From the NCBI GenBank assembly GCA_036497565.1, contig DASXJE010000022.1:1-38053 (forward strand): DNA of 38,053 nucleotides. Reading direction: 5' to 3'. Of the stretch, positions 1-7,386 are shown piece by piece (positions within the stretch are counted from its first letter, which is position 1; the number at the start of each line of letters is the position of its first letter). A program made the translations under genes and the position numbers. This stretch comes from Mycobacteriales bacterium. GTDB taxonomy: Bacteria; Actinomycetota; Actinomycetes; Mycobacteriales; QHCD01. The notes below the pieces were generated by a model. It searched no databases. It was not told where the DNA came from and saw only the letters and a list, made by a program, of their open reading frames with translations.

Positions 1-195
1 CACCCGTCGATGAACGACCTGATGCCGGGCGACCTGCTGTTCTGGTCCTACGACGGCACCCCGGCGAGCATCCACCACGTGGCGATCTACATCGGCGGCG
101 GCCAGGTGCTCGAGGCACCCCAGAGCGGCGACGTCGTGAAGATCGTCCCGATCTGGTACGACGGCCTGGTCGGCGCCACCCGCCCCGGCACCTGA
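1..195 (+). CDS. NlpC/P60-family peptidoglycan endopeptidase, C-terminal end (5' cut by window)
   Basis: This is the last 64 codons of a gene whose start lies left of the window; the frame is open from base 1. The visible peptide has the NlpC/P60 signature: a PGDLLFW segment followed by HHVAIYIGGG, where a His of this strand is the catalytic His, and then a loop with LEAPQSGD. The catalytic Cys would lie upstream and is not visible. Family members cleave D-gamma-glutamyl-meso-diaminopimelate bonds in peptidoglycan outside the membrane. In M. tuberculosis, NlpC/P60 genes ripA and ripB directly precede moxR1, and here moxR lies about 2.4 kb downstream, so this is probably the equivalent cell-wall hydrolase. 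The fold is well supported; the exact orthology is inferred from position. Confidence 0.85.
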   Translation, partial: HPSMNDLMPGDLLFWSYDGTPASIHHVAIYIGGGQVLEAPQSGDVVKIVPIWYDGLVGATRPGT

Positions 196-233
196 CCGGT
201 TGCCGGGCGCACCCGCGCGCGGACGGCGGGGCC

Positions 234-239
234 TAACCT
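234..239 (+). promoter_or_regulatory. -10 element TAACCT for leaderless moaA transcript
   Basis: A TAnnnT hexamer lies exactly 6 nt before the moaA ATG. This spacing is typical of leaderless actinobacterial promoters, in which transcription begins at the A of the start codon. No Shine-Dalgarno is visible ahead of the ATG, which agrees. No good -35 hexamer is seen 16-18 nt upstream. Confidence 0.5.
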
Positions 240-245
240 GGACCC

Positions 246-1301
246 ATGACCTTCGTGCCGCTCGTCACCGATCGCGCGGCCGAACCTCTTCCGGGCCCGG
301 GGCTCACCGACGGATACGGCCGACGCGCACGCGACCTGCGGGTGTCGCTCACCGACCGGTGCTCGCTGCGCTGCACTTACTGCATGCCCGCCGACGGGCT
401 GCCCTGGCTGCCGCGGGCGGAGTTGCTGACCGATGACGAGCTGGTCCGGCTGGTGCGGGTGCTCCTCGGCCTGGGGGTGCGCAGCCTGCGGCTGACCGGC
501 GGCGAGCCGCTGATCCGCCCCGGCCTGCCCGACCTCGTGGCCCGGTTCACCGCGCTCTCGCCCGACCTGGAGATCTCGGTGACGACCAACGCGCTCGCGC
601 TGGCCGCCCTGGCCGACGATCTGGCGCGCGCCGGACTGCGCCGGGTCAACGTCTCCCTGGACACCCTCGACCCGGAGCGGTTCGCCCGGATCACCCGCCG
701 CGACCGGCACGCCGACGTCCTCGCCGGGCTCGCCGCGGCCCGCGCCGCGGGACTGGAACCGGTGAAGGTCAACGCCGTCCTGCTCCGCGGCGTCAACGAC
801 GACGAGGCCGTCCCGCTGCTGGAGTGGTGTCTGCGCCAGGGGTACCAGCTGCGCATCATCGAACAGATGCCGCTCGACCCGCAGCACGGCTGGGACCGGG
901 ACCAGATGGTCACCGCGGCCGAGGTGCTTGCCGCACTGTCGACGGTCTACCGGTTGGCTCCCGAGCCGACCCGGGGGAGCGCGCCGGCCGAAGGATGGCA
1001 GGTCCTCGACGGTCCGGGCCTGCCGGCCGGGCAGACCGGCCGGGTCGGGGTGATCGCCTCGGTCACCAAGCCGTTCTGCGCGGCCTGCGACCGGGTCCGG
1101 CTGACCGCCGACGGGCAGCTTCGTAACTGTCTGTTCGCACGCGAGGAGTCCGATCTCCGTACCGCCATGCGGGCGGGGGCCAGCGACGCCGAGCTCGCCG
1201 GGCAGATGCAGCGCGCCGTCGCGGGGAAGCGGTTCGGGCACGGGATCGACGACCCGGACTTCGCTCAGCCGAGCCGACCGATGTCGGCGATCGGCGGCTG
1301 A
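246..1301 (+). CDS. moaA: GTP 3',8-cyclase MoaA (molybdenum cofactor biosynthesis)
   Basis: This 351-residue radical SAM enzyme carries out the first step of molybdenum cofactor synthesis, rearranging GTP to 3',8-cyclo-7,8-dihydro-GTP in the cytoplasm. The N-terminal [4Fe-4S]/SAM motif CxxxCxxC is at Cys39, Cys43 and Cys46 after LTDRC, and TGGEPL follows for SAM binding. The second, substrate-side cluster is supplied by a CxxC pair near residues 278 and 281 and a Cys near 295 (FCAACDRVRL...RNC). The protein ends in Gly-Gly, as functional MoaA proteins do. Length is normal. The ATG is preceded by a leaderless-type -10 and has no Shine-Dalgarno. No moaC, moaE or mog gene is nearby, so the gene stands apart from the rest of the pathway. 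It interrupts what would otherwise be a peptidase-moxR neighbourhood. Confidence 0.96.
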   Translation: MTFVPLVTDRAAEPLPGPGLTDGYGRRARDLRVSLTDRCSLRCTYCMPADGLPWLPRAELLTDDELVRLVRVLLGLGVRSLRLTGGEPLIRPGLPDLVARFTALSPDLEISVTTNALALAALADDLARAGLRRVNVSLDTLDPERFARITRRDRHADVLAGLAAARAAGLEPVKVNAVLLRGVNDDEAVPLLEWCLRQGYQLRIIEQMPLDPQHGWDRDQMVTAAEVLAALSTVYRLAPEPTRGSAPAEGWQVLDGPGLPAGQTGRVGVIASVTKPFCAACDRVRLTADGQLRNCLFAREESDLRTAMRAGASDAELAGQMQRAVAGKRFGHGIDDPDFAQPSRPMSAIGG

Positions 1302-1321
1302 CCGGCGACGCGGGCGCCGGT
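1301..1321. terminator. Hairpin between convergent moaA and small Cys/His gene
   Basis: A perfect 7-bp stem (ACCGGCG / CGCCGGT) with a 7-nt loop starts at the last base of the moaA stop codon and ends one base before the stop of the convergent gene. It fills the whole 20-bp gap. There is no T-tract, as is common in high-GC actinobacteria, so a terminator role is inferred from position and symmetry. Confidence 0.4.
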
Positions 1322-1525
1322 TCAGGTCAACGGGTCGGTACGGCGGAGAAATCCCCGGGCGTCCAGGAATTGCGACAGCGAGCCGCGATGCTCCGCGCAG
1401 GCGATCCAGGTCTTTTCGCGCTCCGGTGTGTGGACGCGCGGGTTGTTCCAGACCAGCATCCAGACACCCGGTGACCGGCATCCGCGGGCCGAACAGACCG
1501 GCGTGTCGTCGGCGTCGTCGGTCAT
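1322..1525 (-). CDS. Small conserved Cys/His-rich protein, possible metal-binding
   Basis: This 67-residue protein begins MTDDADDTPVC. It has a CSARGC pair (Cys-x4-Cys) near the N-terminus, a WNNP/HTPERxKTW block in the middle, and a C-A-E-H unit (Cys-x2-His) before the C-terminal SQFLDARGFL. The arrangement Cys-x4-Cys ... Cys-x2-His could hold one zinc ion. Small proteins of this layout are familiar as conserved actinobacterial hypotheticals; I do not know an assigned function. It converges on moaA with a 20-bp gap containing a hairpin and has its own upstream space (1526-1643). The ATG start gives a compact product that begins just ahead of the first Cys. No signal peptide or membrane segment is present. 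Confidence 0.75.
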   Translation of the reverse strand: MTDDADDTPVCSARGCRSPGVWMLVWNNPRVHTPEREKTWIACAEHRGSLSQFLDARGFLRRTDPLT

Positions 1526-1564
1526 CCGCGGCAGTGTGTCATGACGGTGTCAGAGCAGGAAAAG

Positions 1565-1598
1565 GCGCCGGGCAGCCACGGGGGGAGCTGCCCGGCGC
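1565..1598 (-). terminator. Terminator hairpin after the PEP/pyruvate-binding-like gene
   Basis: There is a perfect 12-bp inverted repeat: GCGCCGGGCAGC at 1565-1576 and GCTGCCCGGCGC at 1587-1598, with a 10-nt loop. On the minus strand the stem is followed by CTTTTCC, a short T-run. It lies 46 bp downstream of the minus-strand gene ending at 1644 and upstream of the minus-strand gene starting at 1525, so it best fits a terminator for the former. Confidence 0.65.
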
Positions 1599-1643
1599 GA
1601 GCAGCACGCTACACCAGCCCGACCCCGTCGGGTCAAACACAAC

Positions 1644-2408
1644 TCATGGCGTGTTTCCGGCGACACGCCCGTGGGGCCGACGATTCAGCCCGTCCCGTCC
1701 GACCTCGCCGAATCCCGGTTGCACGCCGAGGAGCCAACAGCGGGTTCCGTCATCGACCCACTCGACGTCCCAGCGATCGACGCCGACGACCTGGCGCACG
1801 GCGCGCAGCAGTCGGGTCAGGCGCATGCCCCACGGCGGCAGCGGAATGCGGTCGACCGCCCGGTGTGGGCGGTCGCGGGGACCCAACGGCGCCGCGGCCC
1901 AACGCCCGACGTCGTCGGGTCGGCCGAGGCTGCGCGCCTCCGGCGTCACCTCGCGCCAGGACACCACGTCGTCGCGGCCCGGCTCGGTAGCCGCGACGCC
2001 GGCCTGCACCCCGGACACGTGGGTGAGGAGGACGACGTCGGTACGCCGCACCGCGGCCGCCGTACCCGTGGCCCAGATCGCCTGCACCGCGGCGACCAGC
2101 CCGGGGCCGTCGTCACCTGGGATCGCCTGGATCGTGCGCGACGGCAGCGGACCCGGCGCAGCGAATGCGCTACGTAGCGTGACCACTTCGGCCGGGTCCA
2201 GTGTGCCGAGCAGGTCCGCGAGATCGGTGCCGTTGCTGCGCCGGACCTCATCGAGCAGCACCGAACCGGCCGGCACGGGCAGGCCGGCGCCGGCGCACCG
2301 GTCGAGGAGGTCGGCGCGGGGCCCGGCCGCGGCGGCGCTGGCCCGACCCGTTCCGAGCCGGACGAGATAGGCCGAACCGGCCGGACCGGCACCGTCTGCA
2401 GCGGTCAC
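1644..2408 (-). CDS. Stand-alone PEP/pyruvate-binding (PPDK N-terminal-like) domain protein
   Basis: This protein has 254 residues from a GTG start at 2408. The N-terminus (YLVRLGTGRAS..., then GLPVPAGSVLLDE) resembles the opening of pyruvate phosphate dikinase and PEP synthase, where the GLPVPxGF motif is usual. Later a VVLLTHVSGVQAGVAATEP stretch corresponds to the VQ-MV...GVxFT region. Near the C-terminus, WDVEWVDDGTRCWLLGVQP matches the DIEWA-DG-LY-LQARP strand. The phosphohistidine and PEP-binding C-terminal domains are absent, and several ATP-grasp residues appear degenerate. It could therefore be a ligand-binding or regulatory relative rather than a synthase. The frame stays open far upstream, antisense to moxR, but similarity starts at about 2408. 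Family assignment is moderate; function is unknown. Confidence 0.65.
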   Translation of the reverse strand: MTAADGAGPAGSAYLVRLGTGRASAAAAGPRADLLDRCAGAGLPVPAGSVLLDEVRRSNGTDLADLLGTLDPAEVVTLRSAFAAPGPLPSRTIQAIPGDDGPGLVAAVQAIWATGTAAAVRRTDVVLLTHVSGVQAGVAATEPGRDDVVSWREVTPEARSLGRPDDVGRWAAAPLGPRDRPHRAVDRIPLPPWGMRLTRLLRAVRQVVGVDRWDVEWVDDGTRCWLLGVQPGFGEVGRDGLNRRPHGRVAGNTP

Positions 2409-2579
2409 CGGACGAGCGTAGATGCAGCGGCCGCCGGTGCGGGCTCTCGGGTCACGCCCGCACGAGGGCCCGCGACGTCGTACCGTTACTTTGCACCAGC
2501 CTGGAGATCGTCCTCGGCCGCCGTTTCCGCGGACCGGGAAGCGCACGGGTGGGAAGCCGATGAGCCGACAGGAGGCGCG

Positions 2580-3713
2580 GTGAGCGAGCCAGCCGATCCG
2601 TCGCAGGGTCAGGGGGACATCGTGAGCACACCGGCCCGGGACGCCACACTCCTCGAGCAGGCGATGTTCGAGATCAAGCGGGTGATCGTCGGCCAGGACC
2701 GGATGGTCGAGCGGATGCTCGTGGCACTGCTCGCCCGCGGCCACTGCCTGGTCGAGGGTGTGCCCGGTGTCGCCAAGACACTCGCCGTCGAGACGTTGGC
2801 GGCGACCTTCGGGGGCACCTTCTCCCGGCTGCAGTTCACGCCGGATCTGGTGCCCGCCGACATCGTCGGGACCCGTATCTACCGCGCCGGCCAGGAGCGG
2901 TTCGACACCGAGCTCGGGCCGGTGTTCGCCAACTTCCTGCTCACCGACGAGGTCAACCGGGCGCCCGCGAAGGTGCAGTCGGCGCTGCTCGAGGTGATGG
3001 CCGAGCAGCAGGTGTCGATCGGCGGCACCACCTACGAGTTGCCGTCGCCGTTCCTGGTCCTCGCCACGCAGAACCCGATCGAGTCCGAGGGCGTCTACCC
3101 GCTCCCGGAGGCGCAGCGCGACCGCTTCCTGCTCAAGATCGTCGTCGATTACCCGACGATGGAGGAGGAGCGGGAGATCATCTACCGGATGGGGGTCAAC
3201 CCACCCTCCGCGGCCCAGGTGCTCGGCCCGGCGGACGTGATCCGGCTGCAGGAGTCGGCCAACCGGGTCTTCGTGCACCACGCGCTCGTCGACTACGTGG
3301 TGCGGCTGGTCTTCGCGACCCGGCAGCCGCTCGAGCACGGCATGCCCGACGTGGCCGGCTGGGTGTCCTACGGCGCGAGCCCGCGCGCCTCGCTCGGCCT
3401 GATCGCCTCCGGCCGGGCGCTTGCCCTGATGCGCGGCCGCGACTACGTCCTGCCGCAGGACATCGTCGACGTGGCCCCCGACATCCTCGGCCACCGCCTG
3501 GTCCTGTCCTACGACGCACTCGCCGACGGGGTGCCTGCCGAGCACGTGATCCGGCGGGTGCTGGCGACCGTGCCTCTGCCGCAGGTCAGTCCGCGGCAGC
3601 GGTCGGCGGGTTATCCGACCGGGCCGGCACCCGCGCCGCATCCCGGACCGCACCCCGGATCCCACCCCGGCCCGGCGATGGGGCCGGAGCCACCCGGAGA
3701 ACGGTCGGCGTGA
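2580..3713 (+). CDS. moxR: MoxR-family AAA+ ATPase
   Basis: This 377-residue MoxR-type AAA+ ATPase is thought to act as a chaperone-like activator of proteins bearing VWA domains. Walker A is GVPGVAKT (residues 60-67), Walker B is LLTDEVNRAP (about 120-130), sensor 1 is LATQNPIE, and the LPEAQRDRF arginine-finger segment follows. The GTG start is preceded by CAGGAGGCGCG, a near-perfect ribosome site. The C-terminal 35 residues are Pro/Gly/His-rich with repeated HPG units and are probably disordered. The gene overlaps the DUF58 gene by 4 bp (GTGA), and the VWA gene follows, giving the classic MoxR-DUF58-VWA operon. It corresponds in position to M. tuberculosis moxR1 (Rv1479). The physiological target is not known from the sequence. 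Confidence 0.93.
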   Translation: MSEPADPSQGQGDIVSTPARDATLLEQAMFEIKRVIVGQDRMVERMLVALLARGHCLVEGVPGVAKTLAVETLAATFGGTFSRLQFTPDLVPADIVGTRIYRAGQERFDTELGPVFANFLLTDEVNRAPAKVQSALLEVMAEQQVSIGGTTYELPSPFLVLATQNPIESEGVYPLPEAQRDRFLLKIVVDYPTMEEEREIIYRMGVNPPSAAQVLGPADVIRLQESANRVFVHHALVDYVVRLVFATRQPLEHGMPDVAGWVSYGASPRASLGLIASGRALALMRGRDYVLPQDIVDVAPDILGHRLVLSYDALADGVPAEHVIRRVLATVPLPQVSPRQRSAGYPTGPAPAPHPGPHPGSHPGPAMGPEPPGERSA

Positions 3714-4663
3714 GAACCAGCTCTGCGGCACCGGCGACGAGCACCGTCGCGCCGCCGTCGTTGTCCACCGACACGGCGGAGGCGGTGCTCTCCAAGCTCG
3801 AGCTCATCGTCCGCCGCCGGCTCGACGGGCTGCTGCAGGGCAACCACCTCGGACTCATCCCGGGACCCGGCTCCGAGCCGGGGGAGTCGCGGGTCTACTA
3901 CCCGGGCGACGACGTACGCCGGATGGACTGGCCGGTGACCGCGCGGACCACGATCCCGCACGTGCGCGAGACCATCGCCGACCGCGAGCTCGAGTCGTGG
4001 GCGGTGATCGACCTGTCCCCGAGCCTGGACTTCGGTACCGCGTCCTGCGAGAAACGTGACCTGGCCGTCGCCGGCCTCGCCGCGGTCGTCTACCTCACCC
4101 AGCACGGCGGCAACCGGGTCGGCGCGATCGTGGCCACCGGCAACGGCGCCACCCGGATCCCGGCCCGGTCCGGACGCGCCCACTCGCAGGCGCTCATCCG
4201 GCAGGTGGTGCGCACCCCGCGCGCCGACCGCGGCCGCCGGGGCGATCTCGCCGCGGCGCTGGAGACGCTCCGCCGCCCGCCGCGGCGGCGGGGTCTGGCC
4301 GTCGTCATCTCCGACTTCCTCGGGGAGCGCACCTGGGAGGGCCCGTTGCGGGCGCTCGCGGGGCGGCACGAGGTCCTGGCGATCGAGGTGCTCGATCCGC
4401 GGGAGCTCGACATCCCCGACGTCGGGCTGCTCACCGTCGTCGACCCGGAGTCCGGCCAGCAGCTGGACGTGCAGACCTCGCGGCGCGGACTGCGCGAGCG
4501 CTACGCCGCGGCCGCCCGAGCCGAACGGCAGGAGATCGCCGCGGCGATCCGCCGGGCCGGCGCATCCCACCTGATCCTGCGCACCGACGGCGACTGGCTG
4601 CTCGACATCCTGCGGTTCGTGGCGGCGCGCCGGCGCCGCGCCTCGGGCGGGGCGCTGCGGTGA
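3710..4663 (+). CDS. DUF58 domain protein of the MoxR-VWA operon
   Basis: This 317-residue protein has the DUF58 signature YYPGDDVRRMDWPVTART near residues 64-81. A Rossmann-like region follows, with WAVIDLSPSLDFG acting as a degenerate VWA-type metal site, and then VVISDFLGE. No signal peptide or membrane helix is obvious, so the protein is probably cytoplasmic or peripheral. The GTG start overlaps the moxR stop by 4 bp, implying translational coupling. Proteins of this family are always found beside MoxR ATPases and VWA proteins and are presumed to be substrates or adaptors of the ATPase. It matches Rv1480 in position. The biochemical role of the family is not established. Confidence 0.9.
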   Translation: MRTSSAAPATSTVAPPSLSTDTAEAVLSKLELIVRRRLDGLLQGNHLGLIPGPGSEPGESRVYYPGDDVRRMDWPVTARTTIPHVRETIADRELESWAVIDLSPSLDFGTASCEKRDLAVAGLAAVVYLTQHGGNRVGAIVATGNGATRIPARSGRAHSQALIRQVVRTPRADRGRRGDLAAALETLRRPPRRRGLAVVISDFLGERTWEGPLRALAGRHEVLAIEVLDPRELDIPDVGLLTVVDPESGQQLDVQTSRRGLRERYAAAARAERQEIAAAIRRAGASHLILRTDGDWLLDILRFVAARRRRASGGALR

Positions 4664-4673
4664 GGGCCGCCCG

Positions 4674-5639
4674 ATGACCGGGTTCCTGTCGCCCGGCTGG
4701 CTGTGGCTGCTGCTCGCGGTCGCCGTACTGCTCGGGCTCTACATCGTTCTCGCGCTGCGTCGCGGCCGCTACGCCGCCCGGTTCACCAACGTCGCGCTGC
4801 TGGACAGCGTGGCGCCCAAACGCCCCGGGTGGCGCCGGCACGTGGCCTTCGGCCTGCTGCTCGTCTCCCTCGCGTCGCTGACCGTCGCGATGGCCCGGCC
4901 GGCCCGGCAGGTGAAGGTCCCCCGGGACCGCGCCACCGTGATGATGGTCATCGACGTATCGCTGTCGATGGAGGCCAACGACGTCACCCCGACCCGGCTG
5001 AAGGCGGCCCAGGTCGCGGCGAAGCAGTTCACCCATCTGCTGCCCAAGCAGATCAACCTGGGGCTGGTGTCCTTCGCCGGTACGGCGACGGTCGACGTCG
5101 CCCCGACCACCAACCGCGACTCGGTGACCCGGGCCATCGACGACCTGCAGCTGGCCCAGTCCACGGCGACCGGCGACGCGATCATCGCCGCGCTCGGCGC
5201 CCTGCGGTCGTTCCGGGCCCAGCTGCCGACCGGTGACGGCCGGTCCAAGCCGGTGCCGTCCCGGGTCGTGATGCTCTCCGACGGCGCCCGCACGGTCGGC
5301 CGGCCGGTCGCCGACGCCATCCAGGCTGCGCAGAAGGCACATGTGCCGGTCTCGACCATCGCGTTCGGCACCGCCGAGGGCTCGATCGAGCTGGAAGGCC
5401 AGTCGCAGCAGGTGCCGGTGGACACCGAGACGATGAAGGAGATCGCCAAGGGCACCGGCGGCAGCTACCACTCCGCCGCGAGCGCCGGCGAACTCCGTAC
5501 CGTCTACAAGGATCTCGGCAGCCAGATCGGCTTCACCACCCAGCACCGCGAGGTGACCATCTGGGCCGTCGCGGTCGGGCTGTTCCTCGCCTTCGCGGCC
5601 ACCGGACTGTCGCTGCTGTGGACCAACCGGCTCCTGTAA
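4674..5639 (+). CDS. Membrane-anchored VWA domain protein (BatA-like)
   Basis: This 321-residue protein has two N-terminal hydrophobic helices (about 8-27 and 58-75), a von Willebrand A domain (about 88-280), and a C-terminal helix (about 292-318). The metal-ion-dependent adhesion site is intact: DVSLS at residues 94-98 (Asp94, Ser96, Ser98), a Thr in the TATGDA loop, and an Asp in LSDGART. The domain therefore probably binds a divalent ion and a protein partner. It lies 10 bp downstream of the DUF58 gene and completes the MoxR-DUF58-VWA unit, corresponding to Rv1481. The ATG has only a weak ribosome site, which fits translation coupled to the upstream gene. The partner it binds cannot be read from the sequence. 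Confidence 0.92.
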   Translation: MTGFLSPGWLWLLLAVAVLLGLYIVLALRRGRYAARFTNVALLDSVAPKRPGWRRHVAFGLLLVSLASLTVAMARPARQVKVPRDRATVMMVIDVSLSMEANDVTPTRLKAAQVAAKQFTHLLPKQINLGLVSFAGTATVDVAPTTNRDSVTRAIDDLQLAQSTATGDAIIAALGALRSFRAQLPTGDGRSKPVPSRVVMLSDGARTVGRPVADAIQAAQKAHVPVSTIAFGTAEGSIELEGQSQQVPVDTETMKEIAKGTGGSYHSAASAGELRTVYKDLGSQIGFTTQHREVTIWAVAVGLFLAFAATGLSLLWTNRLL

Positions 5640-5664
5640 CCCCCGCCGCCCGCCCCCCTCCCCG

Positions 5665-5716
5665 TGATCAAGAGGGGATTTGGGTGCGAAACGCCGTACG
5701 AATCCCCTCTTGATCA
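5665..5716. repeat. Perfect 16-bp inverted repeat (extragenic palindrome or hairpin)
   Basis: The arms are TGATCAAGAGGGGATT (5665-5680) and AATCCCCTCTTGATCA (5701-5716), separated by 20 nt. The arms are perfect complements and notably AT-rich for this genome. It lies between the VWA gene (ends 5639) and fabG. It could end VWA-operon transcription, but no T-tract follows. It looks more like the TGATCA-bounded extragenic palindromes scattered through some actinobacterial genomes. I see no second copy of the full element in the window. Confidence 0.85.
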
Positions 5717-5757
5717 TGGGGGCAGCGGGCCGACATCGCGCGCCGGGACCGGGCCGG

Positions 5758-6513
<756 letters not shown>

Positions 6514-6568
6514 TCGTGCGGTCCACCGCACCCCGATGCCAGGACGCGACCAGAACAGAGGAGAGAGC

Positions 6569-7339
6569 GTGAGCGGTCTGCTTGCGGGCAAGCGCATCCT
6601 TGTCGCCGGCGTGACGATGGACACCTCGTTGGGCTTCGCCGTCGCGAAGGTGGCGCAGGAGCAGGGCGCGCAGGTCATCATCACCAACTTCGGCCGGGCG
6701 CTGTCGATCACCAGGCGGATCGCGAAGCGGCTACCCAGCGAGCCGGTGGTCCTCGAACTGGACGTGACGAACGACGAGCATCTCGCCGGCCTCGCCGACG
6801 CGCTGCGCGAGCACGTCGACGGCCTCGACGGCGTCGTCCACTCGATCGCGTTCGCCCCGCAGGACGCGCTCGGCGGTAACTTCCTCAACACGTCGTGGCC
6901 GGACGCCGCGACCGCGTTCCAGGTCTCCGCCTACTCGCTCAAGGCCCTGACGATGGCCGCCTTGCCGATGATGACCGACGGGGGAGCGGTCGTCGGGCTG
7001 ACCTTTGACGCGACGGTGGCCTGGCCGGCGTACGACTGGATGGGCGTCGCCAAGGCGGGGCTCGAGTCCTGCTCCCGCTACCTCGCCCGCGACCTCGGCC
7101 CGAAGGGGATCCGCGTCAACCTCGTCTCGGCCGGCTACATGCGCACGCTCGCCGCGAAGAGCATCCCCGGCATCGGGCCGGTGGAGCAGATGTGGGGCGA
7201 GCGCGCACCGCTGGGCTGGGACTCCGAGGACTCCGAGCCCACCGGCCGCGCCTGCGTCGCGCTGCTGTCGGACTTCTTCCCCAAGACGACCGGGGAGATC
7301 GTGCACGTCGACGGCGGCTACCACGCGATGGGCGCCTGA
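6569..7339 (+). CDS. fabI: Enoyl-[acyl-carrier-protein] reductase (NADH), InhA/FabI type
   Basis: This enzyme catalyses the last reduction of each fatty acid elongation cycle. The GTG at 6569 follows AGAGGAGAGAG and gives 256 residues. The N-terminal nucleotide-binding segment reads GVTMDTSLGFAVAK, the divergent SDR form of this family. SIAFAPQDALGG corresponds to the NADH-contact strand, and the catalytic residues are Tyr155 and Lys162 in a Y-x6-K spacing. The wording is closer to Streptomyces FabI than to mycobacterial InhA, although gene order is the mycobacterial one. It lies downstream of fabG and 47 bp upstream of the ferrochelatase gene. This enzyme class is the target of isoniazid and triclosan in other bacteria; susceptibility cannot be judged here. 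Confidence 0.95.
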   Translation: MSGLLAGKRILVAGVTMDTSLGFAVAKVAQEQGAQVIITNFGRALSITRRIAKRLPSEPVVLELDVTNDEHLAGLADALREHVDGLDGVVHSIAFAPQDALGGNFLNTSWPDAATAFQVSAYSLKALTMAALPMMTDGGAVVGLTFDATVAWPAYDWMGVAKAGLESCSRYLARDLGPKGIRVNLVSAGYMRTLAAKSIPGIGPVEQMWGERAPLGWDSEDSEPTGRACVALLSDFFPKTTGEIVHVDGGYHAMGA

Positions 7340-7386
7340 CACCCACCTCCGCCCCACGGCGGTCGGACCCGGCGACGCCGGGCAGG

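Noticed and set aside
87-1481. A 464-codon minus-strand frame antisense to moaA
   Set aside because: It is a codon-bias shadow of moaA: Arg/Gly/Pro/His-rich with no recognisable domain, while moaA on the plus strand has all its motifs.
2409-3731. N-terminal extension of the minus-strand PEP/pyruvate-binding-like frame
   Set aside because: It is antisense to moxR, low in complexity and shows no family similarity. The similarity begins at the GTG at 2408.
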